64,000 bases of DNA from Bacteroidota bacterium. Lineage in GTDB: Bacteria > Bacteroidota > Ignavibacteria > Kryptoniales > JAKASW01. The stretch's first letter is position 1; every line of letters begins with the position of its first letter. Location: positions 112,317 through 176,316 of the forward strand of contig JAKAGT010000007.1 in the NCBI GenBank assembly GCA_021825585.1, in the 5' to 3' direction. The notes under the pieces were generated by a model, which saw nothing but the letters and a program-made list of their open reading frames with translations, ran no database searches and was not told the origin of the DNA. The position numbers and the translations under genes were made by a program. Below, piece by piece: positions 8,212-15,240 of this stretch.

Positions 8212-8592
8212 TCAGCCGACGGCAGGCTTGATTTCCTGATCCGTCAGCGGCGGATATTCCATCTGCCCCGGCCTATACCTTGGATCGCCAAGCAGCAACC
8301 TCTCGACTACTTTTCCCTCGATAATATGCTTCTCTATGATCTCGGTGACGTCGTCCCTCGTGACGTGGCTGTACCACACTCCCTCCGGATAGATAACCAC
8401 GTTCGGTCCGTGTTCACAAACGTCCAGACAACCTGACTTGTTAGCGCGCACTTTTGTCTTTAGGCCGCGTGCATGCAGTTCCTTCTTGAAGATGTCGCGG
8501 ATTTCCTCGCTTCCCTTTTGGGCACAGGAGCCTTTGGGGTCATCTTCCTTTCTCCTGTTAGTACAAATGAAAATGTGCCTGATGTATCTCAT
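8212..8592 (-). CDS. Thioredoxin-like [2Fe-2S] ferredoxin
   Basis: A 126-residue protein of the thioredoxin-fold ferredoxin family (related to Aquifex Fd4 and to NuoE-type domains). The four cluster ligands are Cys10 (HIFICTN), Cys23 (KGSC), Cys55 and Cys59 (SGCLDVCEHGP), with spacing that matches the family. The middle has VVIYPEGVWYSHVTRDDVTEI, usual for these proteins. It is a small cytoplasmic electron carrier; the partner is not known. It lies 3 bp after a small unknown gene and just downstream of a plant-type ferredoxin, so three redox-associated genes share one operon with polX. Confidence 0.9.
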   Translation of the reverse strand: MRYIRHIFICTNRRKEDDPKGSCAQKGSEEIRDIFKKELHARGLKTKVRANKSGCLDVCEHGPNVVIYPEGVWYSHVTRDDVTEIIEKHIIEGKVVERLLLGDPRYRPGQMEYPPLTDQEIKPAVG

Positions 8593-8595
8593 AGA

Positions 8596-8847
8596 TTAAC
8601 ACCCCGGAGAGTTCTTTGAATTAATTACCAGCAGGACATCGTTCTCCGACGTGTTCTCTTTAATGATGTCGTCCGGAGAGTATTCGAAGCTCTTCGTCAA
8701 ATTGACCAGAATGTAGGAGTCATCTCCGTCGCTCCAGCCGAAGATTTTCGAAGCCACTTTGGTCGTTTGGACTCCTGCAATACCTTCCGCATCAATTTCC
8801 ATTCTCAAGATTTCTCCGGAGAAACCCTTACATATGAAGACCTGCAC
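8596..8847 (-). CDS. Small unknown protein between two ferredoxin genes
   Basis: An 83-residue product reading VQVFICKGFSGEILRMEIDA and on to YILVNLTKSFEYSPDD and NDVLLVINSKNSPGC. No family was recognised. The start is a GTG whose G is the last base of the upstream ferredoxin's TAG stop (TAGTG), a standard coupled arrangement; a longer upstream reading would run antiparallel to nothing useful and overlap the ferredoxin. Two cysteines occur, one near the N-terminus (FICKG) and one at the very C-terminus. The strict linkage to two [2Fe-2S] proteins suggests a redox partner or assembly role, but that is only inference. Confidence 0.6.
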   Translation of the reverse strand: MQVFICKGFSGEILRMEIDAEGIAGVQTTKVASKIFGWSDGDDSYILVNLTKSFEYSPDDIIKENTSENDVLLVINSKNSPGC

Positions 8848-9134
8848 TACCAGTACCCTGTGGTAATGCTCACGTCGCCGTAAACTCGTGCGCTGCATGC
8901 AACCCGTTCATTCTCAGTGTAATTGCCCTTCGACATGAGCTTGACCTCGCATTCGGTCGGCTCGGATAGGTTATTCATGCCTTCTACTATTTCAACTTTG
9001 CACCACCCGCAAACACAGTCGCCGCGGCACGAGCTGCCGAGGGGAACACCGTTGACACGGGCAGCCTTGAAAAGGGTTTCGCCATTTTTTATTTCGACCA
9101 CTTTGCTCAAGGGGACAAACCTAACCTTTGGCAT
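8847..9134 (-). CDS. Plant/adrenodoxin-type [2Fe-2S] ferredoxin
   Basis: A 95-residue ferredoxin with ligands Cys36, Cys42, Cys45 (C-x5-C-x2-C within SSCRGDCVCGWCKVEIVEG) and Cys80 (RVACSARV). Two extra cysteines (40 and 62) are present. The beta-grasp N-terminus VRFVPLSKVVEIKNGETLFK fits the fold. It would shuttle single electrons to an unidentified oxidoreductase. It starts 14 bp inside the end of polX and its stop is fused to the start of the next small gene, so it belongs to a polX-ferredoxin operon. Confidence 0.9.
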   Translation of the reverse strand: MPKVRFVPLSKVVEIKNGETLFKAARVNGVPLGSSCRGDCVCGWCKVEIVEGMNNLSEPTECEVKLMSKGNYTENERVACSARVYGDVSITTGYW

Positions 9135-10845
9135 CGTTAAGGAACTTCTTTACCTGCTTCGCTGTCATCGTGTTCAACAAATCATCTCTTGTCAGCCAAC
9201 CCTTTCTCGCGATGAACACCCCATAAATGAAGTCCGCCAATCCGGCAACCGAATGCGCGTCCGGGTTAATCGAGAATTTCAGGCCGGCCGCTTTCGCCCT
9301 TTTCAAGTGCCTCCAGTCAATGTCAAGGCGGTGAGGGTTAGCGTTGATCTCGATGACCTTCTTATTGCGCGATGCAGTCTTAATGATCTCGTCGATGTCG
9401 ACTTCATACCCCGGACGCCCGAGGAGGAGCCTTCCGGTCATGTGGCCGAGGAAAGTCAAATACGGATTCTTCAGGGCTGCCACGAGACGCCTCGTCGCCT
9501 CATCTTTTTTCATCGTGAGCTTGCTATGAACAGATCCAACGGAAAAATCCAGCTTCTTGAGTGCAGCATCGCTGAAGTCCAGCCTGCCGTCCGATAGGAT
9601 GTCGACCTCGCTCCCCTTGAAGACGAAAAAGTCTTCGAGCTCACCGTTCAACTTGTCGACCGCGTCGGACTGCTCCTTCAAACGTTTTTCATCGAGTCCG
9701 TTTGCATAGAAGGCGGCTTTGCTGTGATCACTCAATCCCAAATACTGAAGGCCCAGTTTGCGGGCCCCGGCGACCATGGCTTCGAGTGTGTCCGCACCGT
9801 CGCTCCAATTCGTGTGAACATGGAATAAACCAATTATGTCTTCGACCTTTACGAGTTCGGGAATATCGCCCTTCGAAGCTGCGGTTACCGCATCCTCGTC
9901 GTCGCGGAGTTCAGGCGGAACAAACTGAAGGCCTATCTCACCAAAGATTTCCTCTTCCGTTTCGAAACGAATCTTGTCCCTCCCCTTCTTGAGTTCGCGC
10001 ATGCCGAGATTATACCCCCGTGAAGATGCGTATTCCTTCAGCCTGCCGAAAAATTCTTTGCTCCCGGTTGAATGGAGAACGGCAAAGGGATACTCCGCCT
10101 TGTTAACAATGATGAACTCGACGGGAATGCCGTTTTCCCAAATTACCGACACGAGGTCATCCTGGACATCCTTAACCTCCTTCACACCCTTCAATTTCTG
10201 GAGCGCAGCAAAGAGTCTGTCCCGCTCACCCGAGCGAAAGTGGATAACGCAATCGATGTCCCGAATAGTCTCCCGTCGGCGCCTGTAGCTTCCTGTAAAT
10301 TGATAATGTTCCACGCCGGTCAACTTCTCCAGCGCCTGCGATATGTGCAACGACGTCTCGTGGATCACGTCGAGCAGCCTATATTCGCTATTAGCCTTCA
10401 TCCTTCTTATTTCGGCCAGTACTTTGTCTTGCGTCTTCTTTCCAAACCCCTTCAACGCGACAAGTCGATTCTCGTTGCACGCATATTCGAGCTCCGAGAC
10501 AGATTTTATATCCAGCTGTTCGTACAGGGCCCGCACTTTGTTCGGGCCAAGCCCCTGGATTTCGAACAAATCCGGAAGACCCGCCGGAAATGAATTCTTC
10601 AGCTCTTCCAGGTAACCGAGTTTGCCTGTTTCCACAAGCTCCGTCAGTTTCTTTGACAGCGCCTCCCCGACTCCCGGAATCTTTTTCGCCTCGCCCTTCG
10701 AAATCAGATCCACCGCATCGAGGCGCGACTGGCTTATCGAACGAGCGGCCCGGGAATAAGCGTTGACCTTGAACTTATCTTCTCCTTTAAGCTCCAGAAG
10801 AGAAGCTATTTCTTCCAGCACTTCTACGATTTGCTTCTTATCCAC
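9121..10845 (-). CDS. polX: DNA polymerase X family protein with PHP domain
   Basis: A 574-residue bacterial PolX. An N-terminal 8-kDa-like HhH domain (residues 1-80, IPGVGEALSKKL) is followed by a second HhH (EIQGLGPNKVRALY) and the nucleotidyltransferase palm (FTGSYRRRRETIRDID, Asp196 and Asp198). The C-terminal PHP domain starts at about 340 (FHVHTNWSDG, then GLSDHSKAA, KGSEVDIL, GSVHSK, INPDAHS). PHP-PolX enzymes fill gaps in repair and have metal-dependent 3'-5' exonuclease or AP endonuclease activity. The third catalytic Asp of the family is replaced by Glu243 (NGIPVEFIIVN), while the PHP metal ligands look intact. The GTG start is fused to the PAP2 stop (TAGTG). Confidence 0.93.
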   Translation of the reverse strand: MDKKQIVEVLEEIASLLELKGEDKFKVNAYSRAARSISQSRLDAVDLISKGEAKKIPGVGEALSKKLTELVETGKLGYLEELKNSFPAGLPDLFEIQGLGPNKVRALYEQLDIKSVSELEYACNENRLVALKGFGKKTQDKVLAEIRRMKANSEYRLLDVIHETSLHISQALEKLTGVEHYQFTGSYRRRRETIRDIDCVIHFRSGERDRLFAALQKLKGVKEVKDVQDDLVSVIWENGIPVEFIIVNKAEYPFAVLHSTGSKEFFGRLKEYASSRGYNLGMRELKKGRDKIRFETEEEIFGEIGLQFVPPELRDDEDAVTAASKGDIPELVKVEDIIGLFHVHTNWSDGADTLEAMVAGARKLGLQYLGLSDHSKAAFYANGLDEKRLKEQSDAVDKLNGELEDFFVFKGSEVDILSDGRLDFSDAALKKLDFSVGSVHSKLTMKKDEATRRLVAALKNPYLTFLGHMTGRLLLGRPGYEVDIDEIIKTASRNKKVIEINANPHRLDIDWRHLKRAKAAGLKFSINPDAHSVAGLADFIYGVFIARKGWLTRDDLLNTMTAKQVKKFLNDAKG

Positions 10846-11438
10846 TAGTGTCCCCCTGCCAGTTTAAGAAATGCCTCCGTTTGGGCGGCCGTAAGAACAA
10901 TACCTAGAACAGAACCTGCCACAACCTGAGCCGTCGAGTGCGCCTTCAACTCGACCCTGGCCCATGCTACCACTGCAATAATCGGAAATGCAGGCAAAAC
11001 ATAAGGACCGAACGCAATTGCCAAAAGTGTCAACGGGCCGGCCGCACCCATCGCATGCGCGCTTATCTTCCATTGCGTATTTATCAAAGATATCACGAGT
11101 GTATTAGTAGCGTAACAAAACATCAGTGCACACACAGGAGCCGAGGCCTTTGCAAGGAGAAGGAGCACAAATCCCGCAAAGTAAATCGCGGAAGAATTGA
11201 GATATGGTATCGTCCGTTGTTGCCGGATCGGAACGTCGATCCGAGTTACCTTTTCCTTTCGCAGAAGCAAATACAGGTATAGAAAAGGAGCTACTGCCCC
11301 GAAAAGGACGGCAATAAAGGCAACAAGCAGGCCGTACGTCCCCTGAGGCGTGCAAAAGGCGAGCAAGATGAAAGCGACCATGGCAAATGTGGTCGGCATG
11401 AAGATGTAAGATACGGCAAGTGCTGCTCTTTCTTTCAC
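10845..11438 (-). CDS. PAP2-superfamily membrane phosphatase-like protein
   Basis: A 197-residue membrane protein with about six helices. It shows the reduced PAP2 motif set seen in small membrane phosphatases: KISAHAMGAAGP (with the catalytic-type His) and ARVELKAHSTAQVVAGSVLG, matching the R-x5-H-x3-Q pattern of motif 3. Family members dephosphorylate lipid phosphates such as undecaprenyl pyrophosphate or phosphatidic acid at the membrane. The first motif (K-x6-RP) is weak here (VPIRQQRTIPY), so activity is not assured. Its stop is fused to the polX start. Confidence 0.75.
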   Translation of the reverse strand: MKERAALAVSYIFMPTTFAMVAFILLAFCTPQGTYGLLVAFIAVLFGAVAPFLYLYLLLRKEKVTRIDVPIRQQRTIPYLNSSAIYFAGFVLLLLAKASAPVCALMFCYATNTLVISLINTQWKISAHAMGAAGPLTLLAIAFGPYVLPAFPIIAVVAWARVELKAHSTAQVVAGSVLGIVLTAAQTEAFLKLAGGH

Positions 11439-11536
11439 CTTTTAATTTAGCCCTATTGCCACATCATTAAAAGCGGACATTCTCTCCATTGCACAAGATT
11501 ATTCCAATTTGCGTTCGCAGTGGGTGCGACGTAAGA

Positions 11537-11758
11537 TCAGTCGTGCAATTCGATGAGCTTGTTTCGGCTGGTAGCTCCTCTGATCATACGCAACCTGGAA
11601 CGCGGGACTTTCAAGAATTCACTCAGCGAATCCATGGCTGCGTCATTTGCCTTTCCATCGACGGGCTTAGCCCTGACAAAGACCTCGAAGCTATCGGCCC
11701 CTTTTGGGATTACTAGGTCCCTCTTTGAGTTCGGATGGACTTTAATTTTAACGAGCAT
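11537..11758 (-). CDS. DUF167 (YggU-family) protein
   Basis: A 73-residue protein matching the small DUF167 family: it opens with LVKIKVHPNSKRDLV, continues FEVFVRAKPVDGKANDAAMD with the characteristic P-x-x-G-K-A-N core, and ends with RLRMIRGATSRNKLIELHD. Structures of the family exist, but the function is unknown. The start at ATG 11758 puts the conserved strand at the N-terminus; a longer reading adds nine unlike residues. It lies about 100 bp upstream of the PAP2 gene on the same strand and downstream (on the opposite strand) of the tRNA promoter region. Confidence 0.88.
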   Translation of the reverse strand: MLVKIKVHPNSKRDLVIPKGADSFEVFVRAKPVDGKANDAAMDSLSEFLKVPRSRLRMIRGATSRNKLIELHD

Positions 11759-11843
11759 AGAGAAATATGAACAGCGGAACTGCAAAAATCAAAAAGACTT
11801 CTTCACAGGTTTAGGAATTTTCCCTTTTTGTTACGCCTCTTGA

Positions 11844-11858
11844 GCGTTATATTAACGC
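11844..11858 (+). promoter_or_regulatory. Palindrome GCGTTA-TAT-TAACGC just upstream of tRNA-Pro
   Basis: A perfect 6-bp inverted repeat around TAT, ending 7 bp before the tRNA. Its centre (TATATT/TTATAT) is the best -10 candidate for the tRNA promoter. The symmetry may therefore mark an operator or simply the promoter core. No strong -35 was found at 17 bp. Confidence 0.35.
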
Positions 11859-11865
11859 CGGAATT

Positions 11866-11940
11866 CGGGGCGTGGCTCAGCCCGGTTAGAGCGCCTGGTT
11901 CGGGACCAGGAGGTCGTGGGTTCGAATCCCACCGCCCCGA
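11866..11940 (+). tRNA. tRNA-Pro (anticodon CGG)
   Basis: A complete cloverleaf: acceptor stem CGGGGCG/CGCCCCG with the bacterial tRNA-Pro C1-G72 pair and discriminator A at 11940. The D arm is GCTC/GAGC with a 10-nt loop, the anticodon stem CCTGG/CCAGG with loop TTCGGGA (anticodon at 11901-11903), the variable loop AGGTC, and the T arm GTGGG TTCGAAT CCCAC. CCA is not encoded. The tRNA is followed immediately by three tandem repeats that end in copies of its own 3' part. Confidence 0.97.
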
Positions 11941-12339
11941 CGATCCATGTACAGAGAAGCAAATCAAGTCACGCGGTGCGAAGAGATACCTCATGGAGTT
12001 AACAACTCAACAGCCCGGTTAGAGCGTGGCGCGCCTCGCGCCAAGGTCGTCCGTTCGAATCCCACCGCCCCGACGATCCATGTACAGAGAAGCAAATCAA
12101 GTCACGCGGTGCGAAGAGATACCTCATGGAGTTAACAACTCAACAGCCCGGTTAGAGCGTGGCGCGCCTCGCGCCAAGGTCGTCCGTTCGAATCCCACCG
12201 CCCCGACGATCCATGTACAGAGAAGCAAATCAAGGCATGCGGTGCGAATAGATACCTCATGGAGTTAACAACTCAACAGCCCGGTTAGAGCGTGGCGCGC
12301 TTCGCGCCAAGGTCGTCCGTTCGAATCCCACCGCCCCGA
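11941..12339 (+). repeat. Three 133-bp tandem repeats, each carrying a mutated 3' portion of tRNA-Pro
   Basis: Units begin at 11941, 12074 and 12207, with no spacing between them or from the tRNA. Units 1 and 2 are identical; unit 3 differs at four positions. The first 70 bp of each unit are unrelated to the tRNA and include the inverted repeat GAGTT-AAC-AACTC. The last 63 bp match the tRNA from the D loop on: CAGCCCGGTTAGAGCG, then exactly 47 nt in register ending TTCGAATCCCACCGCCCCGA. The anticodon arm is replaced by a hairpin (TGGCGCG, loop CCT or CTT, CGCGCCA) and the T stem is broken (GTCCG against CCCAC). The 5' acceptor strand is absent, so these are not functional tRNAs. Confidence 0.95.
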
Positions 12340-12374
12340 CGAGTTCACTATCCTTCCTCTCGCGGAGAATGACA

Positions 12375-12390
12375 AACGCTTTTAAGCGTT
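12375..12390 (-). terminator. Weak hairpin downstream of the PhyH gene
   Basis: Inverted repeat AACGCTT-TT-AAGCGTT lies just past the end of the minus-strand dioxygenase gene. In the minus direction it is followed by TTGTCATT rather than a clean T-run, so it is at best a weak intrinsic terminator. Confidence 0.3.
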
Positions 12391-12392
12391 CC

Positions 12393-13214
12393 CTAGCTTC
12401 TACTGGAATAGATCAAAGGGTTTTGGTTGTCATCTCTCAATAGATCGCCAATCGTCAGACGAGCAACCTGCTCGACGCTGAGAACGTTTTTAATACCATT
12501 GAAAGTCGCACCGTCCGGCATGTAGGCGCATGTCATAGCCCGCCGAAAACCCGGAGTCATATTGGGTCCTGCACCATGAATAGTTAAGCCGTTGTGAAAG
12601 GAGCAGCTTCCTGCTTTCATCGGAACTGCCACAGGCCTGCAAATGGCAAGATCGGGATAGAAGTTAAATATCGCGTCCATGTTCTTGCCGATGCCCGGAT
12701 TCTCGAAACTCGTCTTATGACAGGAGCCGGGGAGAAAATACAGGCATCCATTTTGAAGAGTCGCGTCATCTAAGGCAACCCAGATCGAAATTGCACGTTT
12801 GTCACTAAACGACCAGAAAGGAGTATCCAGATGCCACGCAGTCGGATTGGCCCACGGCCGTTTTATCAATGCCTGGTCGTGCCAGATCCTTATTCCCTCA
12901 CATCCCGACAAATCCGCCGCTAATTTCCCCAACTTCTCGTCGAGCATTAGACTTCTCATTTTGTCGTTAGTCTGCCACAGGTTTATCATTTGATCGAATA
13001 CTTTCCCGTAGTATTCCGCATCCTTGTTGATCCCGTCGTCTTCCCCGGTTTTTATATCCTCATTCGGAAATTTCCTTCCGCCCCGCTCTTCCGTTGCTTC
13101 CTTGACTGCTTCCCTCCAAAAAGCCAATTCATCGTCATCCAACAATCCGTCAATGACTACAAATCCATCCCTTCGATAACTGTCGATTTGTGATTGAGTG
13201 AGCGTAGCCTTCAC
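12393..13214 (-). CDS. Phytanoyl-CoA dioxygenase (PhyH) family protein
   Basis: A 273-residue Fe(II)/2-oxoglutarate-dependent dioxygenase. It opens with ITL-like LTQSQIDSYRRDGFVVIDGLL. The iron-binding HxD is in AWHLDTPFW, and the distal His and 2-oxoglutarate Arg are in GLTIHGAGPNMTPGFRRA. Between them IWVALDDATLQNGCLYFLPG is typical of the family. Members hydroxylate small molecules; the substrate here is unknown (phytanoyl-CoA itself is unlikely in a bacterium). The gene stands alone between the tRNA repeat array and a 244-bp gap, so it could have arrived with recombination at the tRNA locus, which is speculation. Confidence 0.85.
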   Translation of the reverse strand: MKATLTQSQIDSYRRDGFVVIDGLLDDDELAFWREAVKEATEERGGRKFPNEDIKTGEDDGINKDAEYYGKVFDQMINLWQTNDKMRSLMLDEKLGKLAADLSGCEGIRIWHDQALIKRPWANPTAWHLDTPFWSFSDKRAISIWVALDDATLQNGCLYFLPGSCHKTSFENPGIGKNMDAIFNFYPDLAICRPVAVPMKAGSCSFHNGLTIHGAGPNMTPGFRRAMTCAYMPDGATFNGIKNVLSVEQVARLTIGDLLRDDNQNPLIYSSRS

Positions 13215-13458
13215 TTCTCGATCCCTCCTCTCTATTTGTAATGTTCACATCCCTCCGGAATGAACCGTCTCGTCCAAGCCGCGGATGTGACTGTTCTCCT
13301 CTTTTCCGTCACTGGGCGTAGACTTTCCCGTCAATTTCCGGCCGAATTTAGAATATCATCGGGACAACCGGTCTTAAAAAAGCCCCCGGAGAAACTGAGT
13401 CATTGGCCCTGTCAGCAGGTTCGGCCATTGTTTTCCGCCGCTGGAAGAAGCACACAGA

Positions 13459-14565
13459 CTAGGGGAGTGTGCTGTTAAACTTCTTTCTCCTGTTCCGAAT
13501 ATAGTCCACGAAGATATACTCACCGAGTTTGTTGAGTGATGAATAGTAAGCCCTGCCTTTGTTGGCCCGTGTTAGTTCCTCCACAAAGTTGATGAGGTAC
13601 GGATCTTTGGCAACCATGAAGGTACTGATCACAACCTTCTCCCTTCTGCAGGCGACAGCTTCGTCAAGGGTCTTATTCACTATCCTCGGATCTAGGCCGA
13701 ACGAGTTTCGGTAAAGTTTGCCGGACTCTTCGAATATTGCGGAGGGCTTTCCATCCGTCACCAGAAATATTTGCCGGTTCACATTCCCTTTTCTTCGCAG
13801 GATGCTTCTCGCCAAGCGCAATGCCGCTAAAGTATTCGTATGATATGGCCCAACAGTCACGAAGGGCAGCTCAGCAAGGGTTATCTCTTTGGCATCGTCG
13901 CCGAATACAACTATGTTCAGATGATCTTTTGGAAACTTCGTACGGATCAATTCCGCAAGAGCCAGTGAGACTTGCTTTGCCGGCGTGATTCTATCCTCGC
14001 CGTATAAAATCATGGAATGGCTGATGTCCAGAAGCACGACTGTCGCGCAATTTGTAAGATGCTCCGTCTCATAAATTTCGATGTCGTCTTCCTGCAGTCT
14101 GAAGTTATCTATGTCGTCGTGCTTGAGAGCGTTCGTGATGGTCGATGTCAGGTCAATATTAGTGGGGAGATCTCCGAACGTATACTTCTTCGTCTCGCTC
14201 AGCCTGTCGACCCCCTGGCCCATGTGCGGAGATTCGTGCGAACCTTCCGGGCTCTTCTTGAGGTTGGAGAAGACCTCTCTCAGCGCGTCTTCCCTGATAC
14301 GTTGAACTCCTTTTGAAGTGAGAACGACGACGTCTTTCGCATCTTCGACATAGCCGAGTTCTTTCAACTTGTCGATGAAGTCCTCCAGGCTCATGTCCTC
14401 ATCGAAAAGTTCATATTCCTGACCCAGCTGACGCATCCAGTCCAGAGCCTCTTCGGTATCCCCGCTTGTTTGAAGGAGAAGGTAACTGAACAGCGAAATC
14501 ATATTCTGAAGCCGCTGTTCGTCAGTCGCCGAATTCTCAGTCCATTTCGAATATCTGAATCTCAT
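13459..14565 (-). CDS. VWA-domain protein, partner of a MoxR-like ATPase
   Basis: A 368-residue cytoplasmic protein. The N-terminal half is helical and acidic. The von Willebrand A domain spans about residues 170-350, with a full metal-adhesion site: DISHSM (D-x-S-x-S), the Thr in the region [14 protein letters not shown], and VTDGKPS. VWA proteins of this kind work with MoxR/magnesium-chelatase-type AAA ATPases in metal insertion or complex assembly. The matching ATPase is two genes upstream in the same operon, with an MBL-fold hydrolase between. The client is unknown. Confidence 0.86.
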   Translation of the reverse strand: MRFRYSKWTENSATDEQRLQNMISLFSYLLLQTSGDTEEALDWMRQLGQEYELFDEDMSLEDFIDKLKELGYVEDAKDVVVLTSKGVQRIREDALREVFSNLKKSPEGSHESPHMGQGVDRLSETKKYTFGDLPTNIDLTSTITNALKHDDIDNFRLQEDDIEIYETEHLTNCATVVLLDISHSMILYGEDRITPAKQVSLALAELIRTKFPKDHLNIVVFGDDAKEITLAELPFVTVGPYHTNTLAALRLARSILRRKGNVNRQIFLVTDGKPSAIFEESGKLYRNSFGLDPRIVNKTLDEAVACRREKVVISTFMVAKDPYLINFVEELTRANKGRAYYSSLNKLGEYIFVDYIRNRRKKFNSTLP

Positions 14566-14589
14566 ATCTCACCTCGTCGTGGGCGCGCT

Positions 14590-15240
14590 CTATTTTTCCG
14601 CAAAAATCATATGAACAAACCGATTCTCCGCTCTTTCCTTCTTCAATGTGCTCTCCGCGCCGTGGCCCGGCAACACTCTGACATCATCGGAAAGAGACAT
14701 TATCTTCTCCGAAATGCTCCTGGAAATTTCTTCCATCGAGCCTGTGGGAAGATCGGTCCGACCGATCGATCCGGCAAAGAGCGTGTCGCCGGTGAACATC
14801 AGGCGTTCTTCTTCGGCATAAAGGCAAAGAGAGCCGACTGAGTGTCCCGGCGTCTGAATTATGCTGAAGCTTGTTTTCCCTATCTGAAGAATTGACTTCT
14901 CATCGAGGAAGCTGTCCACATTGACCGGCTCGATCTGTTCGGGCGGCGGGATCACCATGCCGTTAGGATCGCGCATCATCCATTCGTCTCCCCTGAGGGC
15001 AGACACCTGAGCACCCGTCAGTTCGGCGAGCCTTTCCATCTCGCCTATGTGGTCCCAATGCCCGTGAGTTGCCACTATATGCTTGATTGAGAGCCCCAGC
15101 TCTCTTGTGCGCTTGTATATCTTCTCTGATGACCACATCGGCACATCTACCACCATTCCCTCTCGGGATTCCTCGTCGTAAACCAAATAACCGATAGTCC
15201 AGATCGGACCATCCTCAAATTTCTCGATTACCAAACTCAA
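14590..15240 (-). CDS. MBL-fold metallohydrolase (glyoxalase II-like)
   Basis: A 216-residue metallo-beta-lactamase-fold protein. The metal motif THGHWDH (about residues 59-65) is complete, followed by a metal His in TPGHSVGS, Asp in FTGDTLF and His in LPGHG; RTDLP is also present. This is the glyoxalase II/persulfide dioxygenase-like subgroup, and substrates are likely thioesters or similar. The start is a TTG overlapping the stop of the ATPase gene (TTGA). It lies inside an ATPase-VWA operon, which is not typical for a housekeeping glyoxalase II. Confidence 0.88.
   Translation of the reverse strand: MSLVIEKFEDGPIWTIGYLVYDEESREGMVVDVPMWSSEKIYKRTRELGLSIKHIVATHGHWDHIGEMERLAELTGAQVSALRGDEWMMRDPNGMVIPPPEQIEPVNVDSFLDEKSILQIGKTSFSIIQTPGHSVGSLCLYAEEERLMFTGDTLFAGSIGRTDLPTGSMEEISRSISEKIMSLSDDVRVLPGHGAESTLKKERAENRFVHMIFAEK

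Noticed and set aside
11947..12268. Repeated open frames of 62-80 residues inside the tandem array
   Set aside because: The repeat length (133) is not a multiple of three, so the same peptide appears in different frames only because the DNA repeats. No ribosome site or coding signal.
11941..12339. CRISPR array
   Set aside because: The units are contiguous with no unique spacers, and half of each unit is tRNA-derived.
13215..13458. Possible gene in the 244-bp gap (72-residue plus-strand frame at 13260)
   Set aside because: No ribosome site, no conserved features and a basic random composition; I see nothing else clear in this gap.
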